Shown here: piece after piece, positions 14,827 to 14,882 of the stretch | How positions within the stretch are numbered: position 1 is the first letter of the stretch | How the letters are laid out: each line of letters opens with the position of its first letter | NCBI GenBank assembly: GCA_949511925.1 | Contig: CATEYX010000133.1 | Coordinates: 1 to 14,882, forward strand | DNA: 14,882 nucleotides | Source of the DNA: Cryomorphaceae bacterium | Lineage (GTDB): Bacteria; Bacteroidota; Bacteroidia; Flavobacteriales; BACL11 | Direction of reading: 5' to 3' | The notes under the pieces: model-generated | Databases searched by the model: none | What the model saw: the letters and a program-made list of their open reading frames with translations, nothing else | What the model was told of the DNA's origin: nothing | Program-made: the position numbers and the translations under genes

Positions 14827-14882
14827 TTAGTAGTATTTCCAGTTTAAAGTATCTCCTTTTTCAAGGTTATTTTCCCATTGTA
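14827..14882 (-). CDS. C-terminal end of an upstream gene cut by the window edge
   Basis: On the minus strand an open frame enters from the window edge and reads QWENNLEKGDTLNWKYY before a TAA at 14827-14829. It looks protein-like. It lies only 24 bases upstream of the tail-fibre-like gene, so it is probably an earlier member of the same operon. Too little is present to name it. Confidence 0.5.
   Translation of the reverse strand, partial: QWENNLEKGDTLNWKYY

Overview
The window is AT-rich DNA that looks like the genome of a Bacteroidota species, probably a flavobacterium-like marine or aquatic one. The evidence is a secreted protein ending in a type IX secretion (T9SS type A) sorting domain with the YPNP motif. 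Also typical are a very long RHS/SpvB/FG-GAP protein preceded by a tail-fibre-like secreted protein, A-rich leaders in place of clear Shine-Dalgarno sites, and TAA-rich gene ends. Every well supported gene lies on the minus strand, so transcription runs from high to low coordinates.

Right part (14882 to 6024): a surface and secretion locus. A partial gene end at the right edge is followed by a secreted protein with tail-fibre-like repeats (13723-14802). Next comes a 2046-residue exported RHS protein (7567-13707) with an SpvB-like N-terminus, seven FG-GAP calcium-binding repeats, YD repeats, an RHS core and a C-terminal domain with an HEYGH metallopeptidase motif. Eleven bases later is a small lipoprotein (7142-7555), a candidate immunity protein. 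After a gap come a small outer-membrane-type protein (6471-6932) and a short T9SS cargo protein that carries one YD-like motif (6024-6455).

Left part (6023 to 721): an accessory, defence-like region. A coiled-coil protein with a membrane hairpin (4556-5869) sits between two copies of a non-coding repeat about 90% identical (4246-4356 and 5898-6003). Then comes a tightly spaced three-gene operon (4226 to 1966): a membrane-anchored GGDEF-family protein with a variant RGDEF signature, a CD-NTase with all three catalytic aspartates, and a Cap15-type effector with two membrane helices and a beta-barrel. The last two genes form a short (type I) CBASS anti-phage system in which a cyclic nucleotide made by the CD-NTase opens or assembles the membrane effector. 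A GGDEF gene co-transcribed with CBASS is unusual and is the most interesting point in the window. It could supply, mimic or guard a nucleotide signal, conceptually like the decoy logic of Panoptes (mCpol plus a two-helix beta-barrel effector). Further left is a membrane protein with a C-terminal SH3-like domain (721-1737), likely another accessory cargo gene.

The leftmost 720 bases hold only a possible gene end (1-96), AT-rich inverted repeats and one stem-loop terminator. No tRNA, rRNA, CRISPR array, transposase or integrase is visible.
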